Assembly: GCF_003333315.1 (NCBI RefSeq)
Contig: NZ_PSYR01000001.1
Location: 1 to 64,000, forward strand
Direction of reading: 5' to 3'
DNA from: Acidiferrobacter thiooxydans
GTDB lineage: Bacteria > Pseudomonadota > Gammaproteobacteria > Acidiferrobacterales > Acidiferrobacteraceae
DNA: 64,000 bases
Shown here in pieces: positions 1-11,346 of this stretch. The translations under genes and the position numbers were made by a program. Every line of letters starts with the position of its first letter. Position 1 is the first letter of the stretch. The notes beneath the pieces are model-generated. The model saw nothing but the letters and a program-made list of their open reading frames with translations, was not told the DNA's origin and ran no database searches.

Positions 1-1207
1 GCTCGCCCCGAACCGATTCGTGACGGAGTGGGTGAAGGATCGCTTTGCGGAACGGATCGCCGAATTGGCGGCGCAATATCAGGGCGGGACGGGGGCTGTG
101 AGCGTGATCGTGCAGGTCGGGAGCACGTCGGCAAAGGGCCCTACCCTGCCGAAAGCAACCAGTACCACGCGTCGCGAGACGCCGCACAGCTCCCGGCTGA
201 ACCCGGATTTCACCTTTGAAACGCACATCGAGGGGAAGTCGAACCAGCTGGCGCGGGCGGCCGCGCGGCAGGTGGGTGAGAACCCCGGCGGCGCCTATAA
301 TCCCCTTTTTATATATGGGGGTGTAGGGTTAGGAAAGACTCACTTAATGCAGGCGGCAGGGAACCTCCTGACAACCCACAAGCGCGAGGCCCGGGTGTCT
401 TATGTACATTCGGAGCGGTTCGTGGCCGATATGGTGAAGGCCTTACAACATAATGCCATCAACGAGTTCAAGAAACATTACCGATCACTGGATGCCTTAT
501 TGATCGACGACATCCAATTCTTTGCCGGCAAGGAACGCTCGCAAGAAGAGTTCTTTCATACCTTCAACGCCCTGCTCGAGGGTCAAAAACAGGTGATCAT
601 CACGGCTGATCGATTCCCGAAGGAGTTCGTGGGGGTCGAGGAGCGACTGGTGTCACGGTTTGGGTCGGGCCTTACGGTCTCGATAGAACCCCCGGAACTG
701 GAGACCCGTGTCGCCATCCTGATCAAAAAGGCGCAGCAGGAAGGAATACCTTTACGCGACGAGGTAGCGTTCTTCATCGCCAAGCGCGTACGCTCCAATG
801 TGCGCGAGTTGGAAGGGGCGCTGCGTCGTGTCATGGCAAGCGCCAATTTTACCGGCCGCCCGATCGATCTCACGCTCGCCGCCGAGAGTCTGAAAGACCT
901 CCTCGCCTTCCAGGAACGGCTGGTCACCATCGCCAATATTCAGAAAATGGTCGCCGAGTACTTCAAGATCCGCGTCTCCGATTTGAGCGCCAAGAGCCGC
1001 TCACGCCAGGTCACGCGGCCCCGCCAAATTGCCATGGCACTCGCCAAGGAATTGACCCACCACAGCCTCCCGGAGATCGGTAAGGAATTTGGGGGCCGCG
1101 ACCATTCGACCGTGATACACGCTTGCCGGAAGGTCAGTGAGCTCATAGGAGAGGATCCGCGGATCAAGGAGGATTACGCGAACCTGACGCGGATATTAAC
1201 GACATAA
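1..1207 (+). CDS. dnaA: Chromosomal replication initiator protein DnaA (5' end cut by the window)
   Basis: AAA+ ATPase that binds DnaA boxes at oriC, melts the origin and loads the helicase. The reading frame is open from base 2 (L-A-P-N-R-F-V before the first in-frame GTG at 20), which matches the conserved end of domain I, so the gene begins upstream of the window and the GTG at 20 is not its start. Visible are the Walker A loop [10 protein letters not shown] (about nt 315-345), the Walker B segment LLIDDIQFF, and the domain IV DNA-binding signature [12 protein letters not shown] near the C-terminus. About 401 residues are visible against roughly 450 for the family, so only the N-terminal part is missing. 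It lies directly upstream of an oriC-like spacer and dnaN, the classic order. Confidence 0.97.
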   Translation, partial: LAPNRFVTEWVKDRFAERIAELAAQYQGGTGAVSVIVQVGSTSAKGPTLPKATSTTRRETPHSSRLNPDFTFETHIEGKSNQLARAAARQVGENPGGAYNPLFIYGGVGLGKTHLMQAAGNLLTTHKREARVSYVHSERFVADMVKALQHNAINEFKKHYRSLDALLIDDIQFFAGKERSQEEFFHTFNALLEGQKQVIITADRFPKEFVGVEERLVSRFGSGLTVSIEPPELETRVAILIKKAQQEGIPLRDEVAFFIAKRVRSNVRELEGALRRVMASANFTGRPIDLTLAAESLKDLLAFQERLVTIANIQKMVAEYFKIRVSDLSAKSRSRQVTRPRQIAMALAKELTHHSLPEIGKEFGGRDHSTVIHACRKVSELIGEDPRIKEDYANLTRILTT

Positions 1208-1449
1208 GCTGTGCATGAGAAAGGAGAAAAGCGGCTTTTGCGGGAAACGGGGTTTTTATGCACATCTGTCCACAAGCTTACCCACAGTCGCGGGCGGTAG
1301 TTATACCGGGGTTATGGGTCGCGGATAGCAAGCGGATACCGCCTGGAGAGAGGGTTATCCACAGAAAGGGTGAGGCGTAATAATAATAACCACAAAAAAA
1401 GAGAGATGTATAAACCGTTTGTGATGACGAAGAGGATAACGGTACCCAT
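1208..1449. other. oriC: Probable chromosomal origin (oriC) between dnaA and dnaN
   Basis: A 242-base non-coding spacer with several DnaA boxes. TTATCCACA (1355-1363) and TTATGCACA (1256-1264) both fit the consensus TTWTNCACA. TTACCCACA (1278-1286) is one mismatch from TTATCCACA, and weaker copies lie at 1266-1274 and, on the minus strand, at 1210-1218. An AT-rich stretch with TAATAATAATAA and an A7 run (about 1376-1412) sits beside the best box and could be the unwinding element. Position between dnaA and dnaN is a known gammaproteobacterial arrangement. Origin activity is inferred; another origin upstream of dnaA, outside the window, cannot be excluded. Confidence 0.75.
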
Positions 1450-2553
1450 ATGCGGATGAGTGTGACACGGGATGACCTTCTGAAGGCCCTGAATGTAGTA
1501 GGGAGTGTGGTGGAACGACGGCAGACGAAGCCGATCTTGACCCACGTGTTAGTGGCGGCAGGCGACGGGGAGATCGTGTTCACGGGGACCGACCTGGAAC
1601 TCGAGGTGGTAGCGCGTTGCCCCGCCGATGTGCAAGAACCCGGGAAGGTGACGGTATCGGGAAGGAAGTTTCTGGATATCGTGCGGACCTTGCCAAGCGA
1701 TAGCGTATTGCGGTGTCAGACCGAGGAGGGACGGTTCCGGGTAGCGATGGGGAAAAGCCGCTTTCAGTTGGCGACGCTACCGGTGGAGGATTTCCCAAAT
1801 CTCATGGATATTCAGTGGGATACTACGTTATCGGTAGCGCGGGGCGACCTCAGACGCGCCATTGAGAAGACACAGTTTTGCATGGCGCAGCAGGACGTGC
1901 GGTATTACCTGAATGGGGTCATGCTGGAGATGAGTGGCCAGGCGCTGAGGGCGGTGGCCGCCGATGGGCATCGTCTGGCGCTGTGCGCGGTGGAGATGGG
2001 AAGCGCGGTGGCCGGCGAGAGGCAGGTGATCGTACCGCGTAAGGCGGTGGTGGAGATGGCGCGTTTCCTGGGGGATGGGAGCCTACCGATCGAGGTCAGC
2101 CTGTCGGGCAATCATATGCGCGTGGCGCAGGACCATTTGGTGTTCGTATCGAAGCTGGTGGATGGCCGGTTCCCGGACTATCACCGGGTGATACCGCAGG
2201 CCGTTAAGAATGAGGTGGTATTACCGCGCGCGGCGATATTGGAGATGTTAGGGCGTGTCGGTGTGGTATCAACGGAGAAGTTCCGTGGTATTCGCCTTCG
2301 GTTTCAGGGAAACAGGTTGGCGGCCAGTGCTACGAATACGGATCGGGATGAGGCATGGGAGGAGTTGGAGTTGACGGGGCCGGTGCCGGAATTAGAGATC
2401 GGGTTCAATGTGACCTATCTTGTAGAGGCCATTGGGGCGCTGGAGGATGAGGAATTCCTGTTCGGTTGGAACGATAGCAACGGAGGGGTGAGGCTCAAGG
2501 CCAAAAAGAGCGGGGACGAGCAGGTGTACGTGGTGATGCCGGTGCGGCTCTAG
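1450..2553 (+). CDS. dnaN: DNA polymerase III beta subunit (sliding clamp)
   Basis: Homodimeric ring clamp that tethers DNA polymerase III and other replication and repair proteins to DNA. The 367 residues match the family length and show the three-fold repeated clamp domain pattern. The C-terminus ends in V-Y-V-V-M-P-V-R-L, the conserved ending that forms part of the peptide-binding pocket. Start codons at 1450 (ATG) and 1456 (ATG, giving M-S-V-T) are both possible; neither has a well spaced Shine-Dalgarno, the nearest purine stretch being about 1428-1436. It follows oriC and precedes recF by 32 bases, consistent with a dnaN-recF-gyrB operon. Confidence 0.97.
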   Translation: MRMSVTRDDLLKALNVVGSVVERRQTKPILTHVLVAAGDGEIVFTGTDLELEVVARCPADVQEPGKVTVSGRKFLDIVRTLPSDSVLRCQTEEGRFRVAMGKSRFQLATLPVEDFPNLMDIQWDTTLSVARGDLRRAIEKTQFCMAQQDVRYYLNGVMLEMSGQALRAVAADGHRLALCAVEMGSAVAGERQVIVPRKAVVEMARFLGDGSLPIEVSLSGNHMRVAQDHLVFVSKLVDGRFPDYHRVIPQAVKNEVVLPRAAILEMLGRVGVVSTEKFRGIRLRFQGNRLAASATNTDRDEAWEELELTGPVPELEIGFNVTYLVEAIGALEDEEFLFGWNDSNGGVRLKAKKSGDEQVYVVMPVRL

Positions 2554-2585
2554 GCGGCGAGAGGCGCCTCGGTTGGGGCGGTGTT

Positions 2586-3635
2586 ATGGCCATAAAGCAC
2601 GTGGAGGTCGAGGGCGTACGGTGTCTCACGCCGACCTTGTGGAGCCTCGATCCAGGCGTCAATGTCGTGGTGGGAGAGAATGGCGCGGGCAAGACGAGTC
2701 TGTTGGAGGCGATCAGCCTGGTATGCACGGGGAAGACCCTGAGGCCCGGCAGCAGTCGCGGAGCGCTCGCGCACGGGCAAGAGCGATTACGGGTAGCAGC
2801 GCGCTTCGGCGAGGGGCTCGAGACGGGCGAGCTGGTCTATGAAAGGACACGCTCCCAGCGTGTCTGGAAATTGAATGACGGGGTGTTACGGTCGGCGGCG
2901 CAGGCCTATGAGCGGGTGCCGGTGATGGTATTCAACCCGGAGACGCATTATGCCGTCTTGCAGGATGCCAATGCTCGCCGCGCCGGTATGTACTGGGCGA
3001 TGTTCCACGTGGAACCATTGTTTCTGGAGACCTGGAGGCGCTATCAGCGATTACTGCGCCAACGCAACGCCGCGCTGCGTCTGCGCGACGCAACCTACCG
3101 CCTCTTCGAGCCCGGACTCATTCAAACAGGTCAGGTGTTGGCGGAATTCTGGCGCCGCACGGTAGAGGCCGTCGGCAGACCCTTTGCGTCTTTGACGGAG
3201 CGCCTGGGGCTGGGGATGATCGCGGAGACACGGTGGCGCCCTGGGTGGGATGGGGAATCCTTCGCCGAGGCCCTGGAGCGGAGCCGGGCCGGCGATGAAC
3301 GGCTCGGTTACACGCAAGTCGGGCCGCATCGTGGGGATATCGCGTTCGAGATCCGGCAACGGGCCATCCAGGAAGTGGCGTCACACGGTCAGCAAAAGGT
3401 TGTGATCAATGCCTGGCGGCTGGCGGTGGTGCAGCTGGTTGCTGAAAGGGGCCGTAGGGCGTTGGTGTTGCTGGATGATCTGGCGGCGGAATTGGATCGG
3501 CGACGACGGGCCGCCTTTTATGAGACCTTGATGACCTTTGATCTCCAGGTAGTAGTGACCGCCATGGAGCCCGAACCCCTTCCCTCCCCCGTTCCCACGT
3601 TCCACGTGGAACATGGGCAGCTACACGGACCTTGA
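2586..3635 (+). CDS. recF: DNA replication and repair protein RecF
   Basis: SMC-like ATPase that acts with RecO and RecR to load RecA at single-strand gaps. The Walker A motif GENGAGKTS is near residue 32 and the Walker B/D-loop region reads L-L-D-D-L-A-A-E-L-D near the C-terminus. The length of 349 residues is normal. The gene is unusual in carrying two near-perfect ParB-binding parS palindromes in its coding sequence (3001-3016 and 3598-3613), each read in frame as F-H-V-E. It lies between dnaN and gyrB as in many gammaproteobacteria. Confidence 0.95.
   Translation: MAIKHVEVEGVRCLTPTLWSLDPGVNVVVGENGAGKTSLLEAISLVCTGKTLRPGSSRGALAHGQERLRVAARFGEGLETGELVYERTRSQRVWKLNDGVLRSAAQAYERVPVMVFNPETHYAVLQDANARRAGMYWAMFHVEPLFLETWRRYQRLLRQRNAALRLRDATYRLFEPGLIQTGQVLAEFWRRTVEAVGRPFASLTERLGLGMIAETRWRPGWDGESFAEALERSRAGDERLGYTQVGPHRGDIAFEIRQRAIQEVASHGQQKVVINAWRLAVVQLVAERGRRALVLLDDLAAELDRRRRAAFYETLMTFDLQVVVTAMEPEPLPSPVPTFHVEHGQLHGP
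3001..3016. promoter_or_regulatory. parS site 1 (ParB-binding centromere-like palindrome)
   Basis: TGTTCCACGTGGAACC matches the bacterial chromosomal parS palindrome (TGTTYCACGTGRAACA) at all but the last base. It lies inside recF, about 1.6 kb from the oriC-like spacer, where chromosomal parS sites normally cluster. ParB spreading from such sites drives origin segregation with ParA and SMC. The parAB genes are not in this window. Confidence 0.85.
3598..3613. promoter_or_regulatory. parS site 2 (ParB-binding centromere-like palindrome)
   Basis: CGTTCCACGTGGAACA matches the parS palindrome at all but the first base. It overlaps the last codons of recF, about 600 bases from site 1 and just upstream of the gyrB promoter region. 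The two sites are complementary near-misses, one lacking the 5' T and the other the 3' A. Confidence 0.83.
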
Positions 3636-6098
<2,463 letters not shown>

Positions 6099-6107
6099 AG
6101 TGTTTCT

Positions 6108-6344
6108 ATGGACGACGCCTATCGGCCCATCCCTTGTGCGGTCCAGGATCGTTATGAACGCGCCATTATCACCGGCCAGCCGCTCCTCCTGGACTGGCCC
6201 AGCGGCGATCGGCGGTTGACCGACCGCGTGCGCATCCTCGATCTGGAGACCACCGAAGGGGCCGAGTATGTGCGCTTCGCAGACCGCCACGGCTGCGTCC
6301 ACCGCGTGCGTCTGGACCATGTGCGGCTCCCCGATAGCCCCTGA
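6108..6344 (+). CDS. rof: Rof/YaeO-family Rho-binding antiterminator
   Basis: Small (78-residue) protein of the Rof (YaeO) family, which binds Rho and blocks its RNA access, reducing Rho-dependent termination. The N-terminal pattern D-D-A-Y-R-P-I-P-C and the C-terminal V-R-L-D-H-V-R segment follow the family layout of a small beta-barrel (Sm-like) fold. It starts 9 bases after gyrB, so it may be the last gene of the dnaN-recF-gyrB unit, and it is followed by convergent trmB. Identification rests on short-sequence similarity. Confidence 0.75.
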   Translation: MDDAYRPIPCAVQDRYERAIITGQPLLLDWPSGDRRLTDRVRILDLETTEGAEYVRFADRHGCVHRVRLDHVRLPDSP

Positions 6345-6370
6345 TAGCTATCGCCGCCCACCACCACCGA

Positions 6371-7043
6371 TCATGGCCCATCGCTCACGGGGGTGTCCGA
6401 TGCCCTGTGAAATCGCAGGTCGCGGGCCATCTGGCCCAGCCTGAGACCGCGTCGCTCGAAGCGCGTCCATGGGCGCTCTTCCCTCCCGCACCCGCTTAAG
6501 ACCAAGGCCGGGACCGACGAGGCCGCCTCCAGCATCGCGTCCGCATAAGGCGCCCAGTCCGTGGCCATATGCAACACCCCCCGGGGCGGAGAATGCGCGC
6601 CGCCTCCCGCAGAAACGGGCCCTGTACGAGCCGCCGCTTATGGTGGCGGGTCTTGGGCCAGGGATCGGGGAAAAACACCTGTATGACCGCGATCCGCTGA
6701 TCAGGGATCAGGCGAAACACGTCATGCACGTCGGCCTCGATCACGCGCACGTTCGTAAGCCCCGCCTGCTCGATGGCGCGCAACGCCTTCACGAGCCCCG
6801 CACGATAGACCTCGACCCCGACATAATCGCGCGCCGTGTCCGCTGCCGCCAATGTGAGTAACGACTCGCCATCCCCAAACCCTACATCTAACACGATGTC
6901 ACGACACCCTTCGCCGATCCTCGGCCACTCATGGTCGGCGATGGCAAACCGTCCCCAGAGACGTTCGCGCGCGGCCCTGGCGGCATCCCCCAGGGGCCGC
7001 TCACGACGCGCGTAGCTGCGGATCTCGCGCGGATACGCCGCGC

Positions 7044-7047
<4 letters not shown>
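6371..7047 (-). pseudogene. trmB: tRNA (guanine-N7)-methyltransferase, frameshifted
   Basis: TrmB methylates G46 of tRNAs using SAM. The N-terminal part (7047 down to about 6583) has the SAM-binding motif D-V-G-F-G-D-G-E and the family signature F-F-P-D-P-W-P-K-T-R-H-H-K-R-R. After I-L-R-P-G-G the frame is lost. The rest of the enzyme (H-M-A-T-D-W-A-P-Y-A, then R-P-W-T-R-F-E-R-R-G) continues in another frame to a stop at 6371. The break is a C6 run on the plus strand (6577-6582); one extra C restores a full-length protein. It may be a sequencing undercount or a true mutation. The start overlaps the end of thiG by 4 bases (ATGA), so the two are probably co-transcribed with thiS. Confidence 0.85.
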
Positions 7048-7832
<785 letters not shown>

Positions 7833-7834
7833 CC

Positions 7835-8035
7835 CTAACCACCCCCAATCGCCTGAACAATCTCGATCCGATCACCGTCCCGCAGGATACGGTCGCCCTG
7901 CTGGGTGCGCGGGACGATCTCGTGGTTGATCTCGACCGCGATGCGCTTACCGACAAGCCCCATCTCGAGCAACAGGGCCATGAGGCCTATGGGCTCAGGG
8001 ACGGTACGAGACGTTCCGTTCACATAAATCTGCAT
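7835..8035 (-). CDS. thiS: Sulfur carrier protein ThiS
   Basis: Ubiquitin-like 66-residue sulfur carrier whose C-terminal Gly-Gly is adenylated and thiocarboxylated to donate sulfur to ThiG. The protein begins M-Q-I-Y-V-N-G at 8035 and ends I-G-G-G. An in-frame ATG four codons upstream (8047) is possible, but the 8035 start gives the standard family N-terminus. It is the first gene of the thiSG-trmB unit, divergent from tRNA-Gly with about 60 bases between. Confidence 0.93.
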   Translation of the reverse strand: MQIYVNGTSRTVPEPIGLMALLLEMGLVGKRIAVEINHEIVPRTQQGDRILRDGDRIEIVQAIGGG

Positions 8036-8097
8036 GGACAATGGCACCCATCCCGAAAAAGCGTTATATTGTATTGCCTCTCAGGCCATCCGGCTAT

Positions 8098-8171
8098 GCG
8101 GGTGTAGTTCAATGGTAGAACTTCAGCTTCCCAAGCTGATAGCGAGGGTTCGATTCCCTTCACCCGCTCCA
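8098..8171 (+). tRNA. tRNA-Gly (anticodon CCC)
   Basis: A complete cloverleaf with encoded CCA: acceptor stem GCGGGTG/CACCCGC, D arm GTTC-GAAC, anticodon stem TCAGC/GCTGA with loop TTCCCAA (anticodon CCC), and T arm GAGGG-TTCGATT-CCCTT. It closely resembles the E. coli glyU type. A TATATT hexamer at 8065-8070 could be its -10 element, but no good -35 is visible. Confidence 0.95.
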
Positions 8172-8391
8172 CCTCAACTTTCCAAGGGCTACAGGGACCG
8201 AGAAGGCCACGCTGGCGGCAGCACCGCCGTGGCGGCGCGCCACGAATGATGTCGACCCGCTGCCGTAGCTCACCGGGGCCTGGCCACGGGATAGCGAGAC
8301 ACGGCTAGTGTAACACCGCCCGACCCCCGAGCCTGTAACGCATGGTGCCCCCTTAAGCCTGCCGCATCAGGGCCCCCAGAACCATGATTCG
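8172..8391. other. Intergenic stretch after tRNA-Gly, no gene seen
   Basis: No convincing reading frame, terminator or repeat is visible. With the doubtful minus-strand frame that follows (8392-8793) it makes almost 800 bases of low gene density before the AbiE-like module, which suggests an old insertion or deletion next to the tRNA. Confidence 0.4.
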
Positions 8392-8793
8392 TTACTGCCC
8401 TACCCGAGGCTGCTTAATCGCCGTTCCTCGACGTTGATTCCCAGAACCCCGGCCCTGCCATCCGGAACCCCTTCCCTTGGGGGCGATTGGCATGGAATCC
8501 CCGTTTCGCTTGCCTGTCGCGCGCGCCACCCTTAAGCTCGGCCGCGACGCTTCGCTGACCCGTGGGCGCCACCCCCTTTCCTTGCCGAGCCCGTGGGGCC
8601 TCTTCCCCCATGCGCTGCGACGAAGATGGCAGGCCCGCCATCGGTCCGTGAGCCGGGAGGCGAGTGCGGGCAGCCCCTCCTGATCCCGCCGGGCCAAACG
8701 GCGAATATAAGCCCCGACATCCCGAGGCCGGCCAGCCATAGCAACCCGAGCGACCTGGACTCGTTCATCCTCATTTGTATTCTTGTGTGCCAT
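8392..8793 (-). CDS. Doubtful hypothetical protein, possible gene remnant
   Basis: A 133-residue frame whose first 50 or so residues (including M-A-G-R-P-R-D-V-G-A-Y-I-R-R-L-A-R-R) look protein-like and recall, weakly, the N-terminal helical region of some stand-alone AAA+ ATPases. The rest is rich in Arg and Gly and looks like untranslated or frameshifted sequence. It may be the head of a lost gene divergent from the AbiE-like module. No function is assigned. Confidence 0.2.
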   Translation of the reverse strand: MAHKNTNEDERVQVARVAMAGRPRDVGAYIRRLARRDQEGLPALASRLTDRWRACHLRRSAWGKRPHGLGKERGWRPRVSEASRPSLRVARATGKRNGDSMPIAPKGRGSGWQGRGSGNQRRGTAIKQPRVGQ

Positions 8794-8960
8794 AGGCGAA
8801 ACAAATTCCCCATTTTTTGGCCATGGCGCTTTTCAAATGGGTCCGCGTCGAGGGAGAGAGAATGATTTTCAGGAAAATTACGATCTTCAACGCCTGCTGA
8901 AATCCTCCAACTCGGTGGAACCCGCTTGCCAGATTTCACTAGAAATGCTATTTTCAACAT

Positions 8961-10037
8961 ATGCTGAAACAGCCAGAATCCATGAAAGAGCTGGAGGGCC
9001 GGGCTGCCGGGGCGCTTCGCGCGCTTGTGGGCGAGATTCCGGCTCTCAGGCTCGACAAAATCGAGCTTGAACCGGCGCTCCCCCATCACGGGATCGACAT
9101 CGTTGCGCGGATCAACGTGGATGACCGCCCTCACATGCTGGTTTGCGAGATCCAGTCTAGCGGCCAGCCCCGCAATGTGCGGGGGGCCTTGCTCCAGTTG
9201 CGGAACTATGTCGCGCACCTTGGGGAAGATGCGGTCCCGATCTTCATCGCGCCTTATCTTTCCCCGGAGGCCCAGGCGCTTTGCAAAGAGAACAAGGTCG
9301 GATTTATCGACCTCGTCGGCAACGCGCGTCTCGTCTTCGACAACGTCTTTATTGAACGGCGCGTGGCCGAGAGGCCGCCCGCCGATCACCGTCGACTCAG
9401 GTCGCTGTTCAAGCCGAAGTCAGCACAGGTGCTGCGCGTCTTGCTTCGCGACCCCAAACGCGCGTGGCGTGTCACGGAACTGGCAGAGACGGCCGGCGTC
9501 AGCCTCGGCCATGTCAGCAACGTGCGCGCGGGTCTGCTGGACCGTGAATGGGGGCGGGTGTCGGACCAAGGGCTTTTTCTTTCCGAGCCCGATTCCTTGC
9601 TCAATGCCTGGCGCGACGAATACGTGGCCCCGGAGGGAGAGCGGCTTGCCTTCTATACGATCCTTCACGGCAGCGCCTTTGAAGAGGCGGCGCGCCAGGT
9701 TCTTGGTGCGCCGCCGGAGAAAGCAAAAGCGGTCTTCGCGTCTTTCTCCGCGGCACATTGGCTGGCGCCTTATGGCCGCACCGGCACGCAGTATTTTTAT
9801 GCTGATGCGTCGGGGCTGGAACGGCTGAAAGAACGCCTGCAGCTCTCCCTGTCGCCCAAGGGCGAGAATGTCGTCGTCACGGTCCCGAAAGATAGCGGCC
9901 TGTTCCGCGACACAGTCGAACCGGCGCCGGGTGCTGTCTGCACCGGCGCGATCCAGACCTATCTCGATCTTTGGGTCGCGGGCGAACGCGGACGGGAAGC
10001 CGCCGAACATCTGCGGCAGGAGAAGCTTTCATGGTAG
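8961..10037 (+). CDS. AbiEi-like antitoxin of a type IV toxin-antitoxin pair
   Basis: A 358-residue protein with the pattern of the AbiEi/COG4861-like group. An N-terminal nuclease-fold-like segment (V-C-E-I-Q-S-S-G-Q-P-R-N-V-R) is followed around residues 155-190 by a winged helix-turn-helix (V-T-E-L-A-E-T-A-G-V-S-L-G-H-V-S-N) and a C-terminal domain. In type IV systems the antitoxin represses the operon through its HTH and counteracts the nucleotidyltransferase toxin without a stable complex. Its stop overlaps the next start by 7 bases (ATGGTAG), so the pair is translationally coupled. Other possible starts are nearby, for example Met8. The family call is by pattern; related HTH-nuclease proteins are alternatives. 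Confidence 0.7.
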   Translation: MLKQPESMKELEGRAAGALRALVGEIPALRLDKIELEPALPHHGIDIVARINVDDRPHMLVCEIQSSGQPRNVRGALLQLRNYVAHLGEDAVPIFIAPYLSPEAQALCKENKVGFIDLVGNARLVFDNVFIERRVAERPPADHRRLRSLFKPKSAQVLRVLLRDPKRAWRVTELAETAGVSLGHVSNVRAGLLDREWGRVSDQGLFLSEPDSLLNAWRDEYVAPEGERLAFYTILHGSAFEEAARQVLGAPPEKAKAVFASFSAAHWLAPYGRTGTQYFYADASGLERLKERLQLSLSPKGENVVVTVPKDSGLFRDTVEPAPGAVCTGAIQTYLDLWVAGERGREAAEHLRQEKLSW

Positions 10038-10900
10038 AAGTGATTCCTGCCTCCGAACCGCAGTCGGCGGCGGACTATGACGACCGCACGACGGCGGCCG
10101 TTAAGAGCGTGCTGATCGAGATCGGACAAGTGCTCGGCGGCTTCAGGGGGAAGTTTGCCGTCATTGGCGGCGCCGTGCCGTGGCTGTTGCTCGACAACGA
10201 GGAGATGCCGCACGTTGGTTCGCTGGACGTGGACCTCAGCCTCGATGCGGAAGCCTTGGACGATGGCGAGTATGCCACGCTTGTCGAAGCCCTGATGGGT
10301 CACGGTTACGCACAGCGGAAGGATTTCCGGCGGTTCCAGCTCATTCGGGTGGTCCCCGCAACGGACGGCGGCTCGCCGATCGATGTGGTGGTCGATTTCC
10401 TGATGCCGCGAGAGGCCGATATCGTGAAGAACAGCCCTCCGATTATTCCCGACTTTGCGGTGCAGAAAGCGGATGGCGCCGCGCTCGCGACGCGCTTCTA
10501 TCAGTATGTCGCAATCGACGGAGCGATGCCGGACGGTGGACGCAACCGCGTCGAGATTGCGGTCTGCTCCATACCGGCGTTGCTTGCCATGAAAGGTTAC
10601 GCGCTGCAAAATCGCCTCAAGCAGAAGGATGCCTACGACATCTACTACTGCGTCCGTAACTACCCCGGTGGCCCCGGCGCGCTCGCGGAGGCGTGCCGCC
10701 CGTTGCTTGCACATGACATCGCACAGCGAGGCTACGATTACATCGCAGGGAAATTCGACCGCGTCGACGGCTTCGGTCCCGACCGCATCCGCCGCTTCGT
10801 GCAAGACACGAACGCTTTGGGCGACCGCACGGCGGAGCAGTGGCAGCAAGATGCCTTCGGGCAGGTGGACGCGTGGCTGCGCGCGCTGCGCTTAAGGTAG
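10031..10900 (+). CDS. AbiEii-like nucleotidyltransferase toxin
   Basis: A 289-residue nucleotidyltransferase-fold protein. Near the N-terminus V-I-G-G-A-V-P-W-L-L-L is followed by S-L-D-V-D-L-S-L-D, which matches the GG...D-x-D catalytic pattern of the AbiEii/Pol-beta-like superfamily. A lysine-rich segment (K-G-Y-A-L-Q-N-R-L-K-Q-K-D-A-Y-D-I-Y) matches the second conserved block of AbiEii-type proteins. Members of this group inhibit growth by modifying RNA and can provide phage exclusion. Coupling to the upstream AbiEi-like gene by a 7-base overlap supports a functional toxin-antitoxin pair. Confidence 0.72.
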   Translation: MVEVIPASEPQSAADYDDRTTAAVKSVLIEIGQVLGGFRGKFAVIGGAVPWLLLDNEEMPHVGSLDVDLSLDAEALDDGEYATLVEALMGHGYAQRKDFRRFQLIRVVPATDGGSPIDVVVDFLMPREADIVKNSPPIIPDFAVQKADGAALATRFYQYVAIDGAMPDGGRNRVEIAVCSIPALLAMKGYALQNRLKQKDAYDIYYCVRNYPGGPGALAEACRPLLAHDIAQRGYDYIAGKFDRVDGFGPDRIRRFVQDTNALGDRTAEQWQQDAFGQVDAWLRALRLR

Positions 10901-11029
10901 GTCGCATGATCTCGCCCCGTCGCCCAAATCCGGCAGGTGCATATGAACGCCTGGCAGACTCGAATTGTCCTCATAAGGATCATAGGCTTTGGCGTAGTAT
11001 GGCGCGTTCATGGGCAGATTTGATGCTGG

Positions 11030-11290
11030 TCAGGCCGAGAGGCGGTGTTCCCAATACTGACGCCCGTGCACAACGGACAGCACGTCGCTACCTACCTTGA
11101 CGATAAATCAGGATGCGGGCGACTTCATCGGGCGGTCGTAATGGCCGGTCATCGGGTTATCTCAGGATCGATATGCTGAATATTTTTCTCTAGCGCCTGC
11201 CAGTCCTCGGTGAGATGTTTGGCTTGGTCGTAATCGCGGCTCAAGCACGTTTTCTCTGTAGAAAATCCATCGTAAAGCCGGTGATACCTA
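11030..11290 (-). pseudogene. Decayed type II toxin-antitoxin remnant (RelE/ParE-like)
   Basis: Reading the minus strand, a short antitoxin-like tail (ending D-P-E-I-T-R, stop at 11149) overlaps by ATGA a toxin-like start at 11152. The toxin-like sequence is spread over three frames: M-T-G-H-Y-D-R-P, then D-E-V-A-R-I-L-I-Y-R, then V-L-S-V-V-H-G-R-Q-Y-W-E-H-R-L (stop at 11030). The last segment resembles the C-terminal strand region of RelE/ParE toxins. The N-terminal half of the toxin and most of the antitoxin are missing. Low-confidence family call. Confidence 0.35.
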
Positions 11291-11346
11291 TGGTCAGTAT
11301 GGCCGCGCCGCTTTAGACTGGGCGCCTTTCGATTTCGGGCAGCTTT

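Noticed and set aside
583-1167. Antisense open frames inside dnaA
   Set aside because: Long antisense frames are expected in GC-rich genes; no start signals or family features.
8532-9389. Long minus-strand frame opposite the AbiEi-like gene
   Set aside because: Overlaps a well supported gene on the other strand and shows low-complexity shadow sequence.
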